From Mesodorylaimus sp. YZB2_4 (Eukaryota > Nematoda > Enoplea > Dorylaimida > Dorylaimidae): 64,000 nucleotides of DNA. The stretch is from the NCBI GenBank assembly GCA_030248295.1, contig JASANH010001481.1:337715-401714 (forward strand), written 5' to 3'. Under the pieces are notes generated by a model that saw nothing but the letters and a program-made list of their open reading frames with translations, did no database searches and had not been told where the DNA came from. Shown piece after piece: positions 59,439 through 64,000 of this stretch. The stretch's first letter is position 1. The number at the start of each line of letters is the position of its first letter. The position numbers and the translations under genes are program-made.

Positions 59439-61063
59439 GTAAGTGAATGCTAAAGTGTGTCATCTAAAAAGGACTTCAGTAGACTAGGAGATCAGACATT
59501 TGGATATTCAGAACACAAGATTTGCTTTTTGAGGGGCCAAAACGCAACAAAAGCACCTTGTTTGCTGCCACATAGCTGAACTCACGATCAGACACTGTGA
59601 ATCTTGACTTAGTTACTTCAAAATATTCTGGTAACATTTTATGTCGGATGGAGGGGTCCGTCAGGGGCCAAGTTAGGGATCACATGTGAAAGGGCTAACG
59701 AGCTAAAAGAAGGTCGAAGGGCATATTTCTGCACAAAATTACTGATAGCATACTGTTGCCTCATGCACGAATACTTCGCAGTAGGCTGTAAAGGCCCCAC
59801 TTATACTTCTGCTGGTGATTTCGAAAACCTTGATGAGGAGGGACAACTATCGAAAGGAGATCAAGCAATCCGTGCTCCAGTGGTGAATCATTACGCACCT
59901 GGGTGCTCTTATTTCGCATGATAATGCAGATGGCTCCCTGCGAATACAACTGCGAGGCTATAGGATATCATGTCCTTCCCGGGATTGTGAGGGGGAATAA
60001 GAATTTTTGGTCAGAGCAGTTGAGTAAGGAAAGGGAGATACTGTATTAACCTCAGCACCCAGCAGCAATCCTAACCTTAGTTAGTCAGTGTGCCTTGGGT
60101 GAGCAGATGCAGAAGCCTGCTGTCAGCGCGATCTTCCTCCATGAGACTACTGTAGAATTCAGCATTCACGAAGGCCAATGGCCTTAAGCTAGACCCACGT
60201 ATTCCAATGAGGCTTACATGTTTTTGGGCCATCCTGATCGGTCTGGGGAATGGTCGTTCTTTGCTTTCATGGACTTAGGGGCTTGTTAGTTTCCCTCATC
60301 TTGTAATCAGCTATGTTCTGCATTAGGGTGGCCTCCCATGATATGTAAAGTGAATCCGTTGAGATTTCCATTTGGTTTCCAAAGTGGTCTTTGGAAGAGC
60401 AATGGCCTTGGCTTGTTTGCACCAATCAATTCAGATAAGAGGATTATTCCCATGGATGAATAATGACCTTTTTGACATAGAATTTACCATTCTTTGAGGT
60501 CGCAAGCACCATTATAGGCGATAAACTTCCAGGTATTGGATCTGCGGTCAAATAATATGTTTACTAGGCCAAAAACCAAATTTATTTACTGTCTGTCCAG
60601 GCTGTAGCTATATACTGTACACCTATCCTTTGTTCCGTGGTTCAGAATTCTATTTTAGTTCAATTATAGTCTTAATTACACAGATTTTGATCAGAATTTA
60701 ATTACTCTCGGTCAAGGATTATACTTGCGTAGGGCTAAGAGTCTCATACTTCTACAGTGAATCATGGGTGGAACCCTGTAAGCTTAGTTTACCTCAGCGC
60801 CAGGTAGTTCCACTCAAAGCTTCCGCAAGGAGTTGGCCTGCACTCAACCTTATGGTTCAATCATAACCCAAAACAGAAAAGCCTGGATCCACATAGAGCC
60901 CATGCTCGTCAAATGAGTTCTCTGCTGGAAACAAATTGTTGCTTCTCTCTAACAAGCACGTGTCTCAAAAAATAAAAAATTTCTCTTTCCACTTTTCACA
61001 GTATCTATGACATATGCTCATTAGTATTTCAGATTTATGTGACTTGCTACCCGCAAGAGAAAA

Positions 61064-63569
61064 ATGAATCCATCTACTATCATTGTCTGCGTGCTGTTGG
61101 CACTTGGCCACAAAGCTATCGCTGCTCCAGCTCCAGATGGCGAAGATAATCCGAAAGAAATAAGCGACGAGGACAAACAAATCATGCTGGTAAGATTTAT
61201 TGATTATTTTGATTTATAAGACACTAATTAAGAGTTGATCCCTTCTCTCTTGCTGCTGATGGCTCGCCGATCATGAGCGATGATTAGGGGCTTCCACGAC
61301 AAGTAGAGAACTCGAATTATTGCACAGTCGCAGCATACTTACTTGAAATTGTCTGAAACAGGTTTAGTCAGAAGAGTAACATTATTGAAAAGAAAGACTA
61401 ATAAGAGCACGATAGACCAGTGCTATCCCTGGCCCCGAAGCCAGCAATATGGTCACCTCACCGCTGCTTACTCTACAATGCGCGAATTTCAAAATCAAGA
61501 TCGAGACATAAAAACGTGAATCGGGAAAAAAAGGGCACCACAAAGGGACTGGACATGTGGTGAAATGTGTACAGGCTTATGTGGAGATGGAATGACCCTG
61601 TGTCAATATGTGTGAGCGAAAAAATCTGTCCAACATGCCTTTATTTAAATTCGAGGCATGACGAGAGGCATGATCTTGGAAGACCATGTCAGCTACACTT
61701 ATCCCATAGCTTGCATCCTCCAACAGTCACATTTTAATTCAGACCAGCAAGAAGGGGGGCATCAATGGTTCATACAGTGACATCTTGCCTGCAAAAGAAC
61801 AGAACGAGAACAGCTGCCGCAGTGGTGCAGCGGTTCGGCATTCGTCTCTCCGTATTGCTTGAGAGCGAGTGGCTGGACTCGTCCCGGGTTCGATCCCCGG
61901 TGATGGAGGTCGGTTTGCGAACCATAAACCCTCGCTGATCTTGCACGCCAGGCCGTGGGTGACTCACGCAGTACCGCCGAGGTGCTCCGAGTGGAGAGAC
62001 GGACGCCAAACGAGTAGACAGTCGTGGATGTCAAACACCGACAAGGTTAAAAGCCTGCTCGCCATCGTCTGAGGAAGTCGGTGTCCTGTCCAGGATGCCC
62101 TCGCATGGAGGTGCTCCTAGTGTAGTTACACACGCAGGGGGGCGCTGCTGAGTGTGCCGGTCCCCGCACAGCCTTGCTTTTAAGGCTGCCTGGCTATAGG
62201 CAAAACGCGCTCTTCTAAAAGCTTGTTGTTGACCAGGTATCTTGCTCATTGTTAGTCGAAATTCTAACCACCCCGATGCTCCGTATCCCAGCCTTGGTTA
62301 AAACTGCAGGCTTGGGCTTGCTGAGTAAGCAACTAGCTGAAATCAGTTTTAGATGATTTTTGGTGAGAGGGATTATACCCTGAAATTGAAGCCCTCCCAA
62401 GTGTGTCCCGCCTCAGTCAGTGAAAATACGGATGCATAAACAAACGCATAGAAAAGGTTTCGCTTGAAAGCAACCAAGACTTCTAAGCTCACAAAAGGGA
62501 AGACTGAATGGGCACTATTTCTAGGAAAACTGCAAGAATCAAGAAGGTGGTTGTGACAGTGATCTGGAAGAAACCAAAGGAGAACGAGAAGAAGTAAAAA
62601 ACTTTTTGATTGACGAATTCGAATTTGAGGAAGGCATTTCTGAAAAAGGAAGCAGCAAAAGAAGCCGAAGAGCTCTTGCAAAAGATCCAAGAACTGAAAA
62701 CCCTCATCCATGCCGAAATGGGAATCCCTGAAATTCCGCCCGCTAACGACGGCCTCTTCGAAGGTGATATAATTCTGACTGCAAAAAAAGCTCAAGCTAT
62801 GATCGACGAAATCAAGGGCAAAACTAAACGTGCCGCATCGTACTTTTTTGAAGAAGACTTCGAATACCTTTGGTCGCTGCCGATCCACTATTGGGTGAAC
62901 ACCACTTATTTGAGAGAGGAACAAATAAAGAACTTCGACGAAGCGTTACTTATGATCACTGAAGCTGCCCCCTGCATCGTATTCCAGAAAGACGACGCCC
63001 CTGCTACATCCGTAGCGCAAATACAATATGTTGTGGACGGCAGGGGTTGCGGAGGTTTCTCACCCATTGGGCGTAATGATAATGGCATCAACAGGATTGA
63101 GATCGAAGCGAACAGCGCAAGTTGCGTGGGCGATAAGCTGAAAAGCACCATCATCCACGAAACCATTCATGCTTTGGGTGGCCACCACGAACAGACGCGC
63201 ACTGATCGCGATGAATACGTCGAGATCCTGTGGGACAACATCCAACCAAAAAACTCCAATAACTATGACTTATTCTGAGGCAGCACATCCTATGGCGCTC
63301 CATACGACTATAAATCCATCATGCACTACAAAAATGGTGACTTCGCTTTGATCAAAGGTTCGCCCACCATGAAAGCATTGCAAGGAGAGGTTGAGGAGTT
63401 GAGCGGTGATGTGATGACCAAAAGCGACATTCTGCAATTGAATCGTATGTACTGCTCGACATGCAAAGACGCGAGAGCCAAATGTGGCACTCAAGCTCTC
63501 GATGGTGGGTGCGATAATGAAGATGTGAAAAAAGAGTGTCCCCGATCGTGTGGTCAATGTGATCAGTAA
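61064..63569 (+). CDS. Astacin (M12A) metalloprotease with C-terminal ShK-like domain, in-frame TGA
   Basis: Coding exons: 61064-61189 (MNPSTIIVCVLLALGHKAIA signal peptide), 62525-62593 (acid, Cys-containing propeptide part), then 62634-63569. The join between the last two needs a 40-nt intron (GTAAAA...GAGGAAG); without it the frame is off by one base. Propeptide: GLFEGDIILT, then a basic KGKTKR cleavage site. Catalytic domain: zinc motif HETIHALGGHHEQTRTDRDE (astacin HExxHxxGxxHE), Met-turn SIMHY, then a Cys-rich tail (CSTC, KCGTQALDGGC, CPRSCGQC) of ShK type. An in-frame TGA (63276-63278) separates zinc motif and Met-turn; the frame continues perfectly on the far side (GSTSYGAPYDYKSIMHY). 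Nematode NAS proteases with ShK tails act in cuticle, gut and hatching. The TGA suggests a null allele or young pseudogene, a sequencing error, or readthrough. Confidence 0.85.
61810..62200 (+). mobile_element. tRNA-derived SINE, copy 2 (in intron of the astacin gene)
   Basis: It opens GTGGTGCAGCGGTTCGGCAT (A box) and has CCCGGGTTCGATCCCCGG (B box with a perfect 5-bp T-stem). The body matches the copy at 23572-23958 to the end. It is better preserved at the tRNA head than copy 1. Located in the second intron of the astacin gene, same strand. Confidence 0.8.
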
Positions 63570-64000
63570 AATTATGGACCTCAGTTTGAAGTGATGATCG
63601 GCTGTGTGCATACTGTATGTGCGAAGGCAGAGTACTGGTGGTAGCTTTTAAGCGAATTTTATTACGACGTACTTTTATTTATAATCGTATAGTAATTGCA
63701 GTTTTTAATGGAGATATGTAGAGGTAGCGTGTATTTTTAAAATAACGCGGGAAAATACCTAATACCATCTAAAATATATTATTTTAGATGCTTCGTAGTG
63801 TCCTGGCTACTTGTATTCGAACGTCTATGCAGCCAGTTTAGCGGTAATTGTCACCCACAGCAGGGCTTGCGCGCATTCACCTAACATGCTGGGATAATGC
63901 TGAGAGCACTATAAAAGGCTGGGTTCATAGTATGACGAAGTTCGAATTGGCGCCAGCTTGTGTGGGTGTGCAAGGTCTTGCGTCTTATGTTTAGCGCGTA
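63570..64000 (+). promoter_or_regulatory. 3' flank of the astacin gene and TATA promoter of the next gene
   Basis: There is AT-rich 3' flank, then CTATAAAAGGCTGGG (63909-63923), a strong TATA box on the plus strand, about 90 bp before the window end. The product is outside the window. Confidence 0.5.

Overview
This is eukaryotic nuclear DNA, most likely from a nematode. Genes are split by GT-AG introns of about 55-60 bp up to several kb, and many introns end in TTTTAG or TTTCAG. Two peptide precursors carry the xGRxxFRPG(R/K) repeats of the nematode NLP-2/NLP-22/NLP-23 family. There is an astacin protease with a C-terminal ShK-like domain, a single-exon serpentine receptor, splice acceptors 2-13 nt before start codons (trans-splicing style), and many long poly-G/poly-C tracts. 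I cannot name the species. The exon models below were built by hand from reading-frame continuity and splice signals.

Layout. 143-4187 (+): C-terminal half of a WNK kinase gene; the kinase domain lies before the window. 4188-6773: spacer with two orphan exon-like pieces and two adjacent foldback elements. 6774-13992 (+): a complete 17-exon BBS2 gene (732 aa) whose introns hold minisatellites, tRNA-like repeats and a duplicated repeat. 15115-17053 (-): a six-exon single-pass membrane protein with a degenerate tyrosine-phosphatase domain. 17054-21661: AT-rich and repeat-rich spacer. 21662-22699 (+): a seven-transmembrane receptor. 22700-26521: spacer with a dead mariner transposase fragment and a SINE. 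26522-28604 (-): a secreted three-Ig-like protein. 31796-32671 (-) and 33175 onward (+): two head-to-head RPG-amide neuropeptide precursors sharing about 500 bp between start codons. 35330-44288 (-): a ten-exon, 851-aa divergent OGT-like protein (TPR plus GT41 fold). 48109-53998 (-): its tandem duplicate, with lesions in the first three exons only. 56950-57135 (+): a small secreted peptide behind a TATA box. 59366-63569 (+): an astacin-ShK protease gene with a TATA promoter, a 5' UTR intron and one in-frame TGA inside the catalytic domain. 63910: a further TATA box at the window edge.

There is no operon. The most interesting theme is enzyme folds that have lost catalytic residues: a pseudophosphatase and a pair of OGT-like proteins in one interval, beside two divergently transcribed neuropeptide paralogues. 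The non-coding part is dominated by foldback/MITE-like elements, tRNA-derived SINEs, G-rich arrays and palindromic minisatellites.
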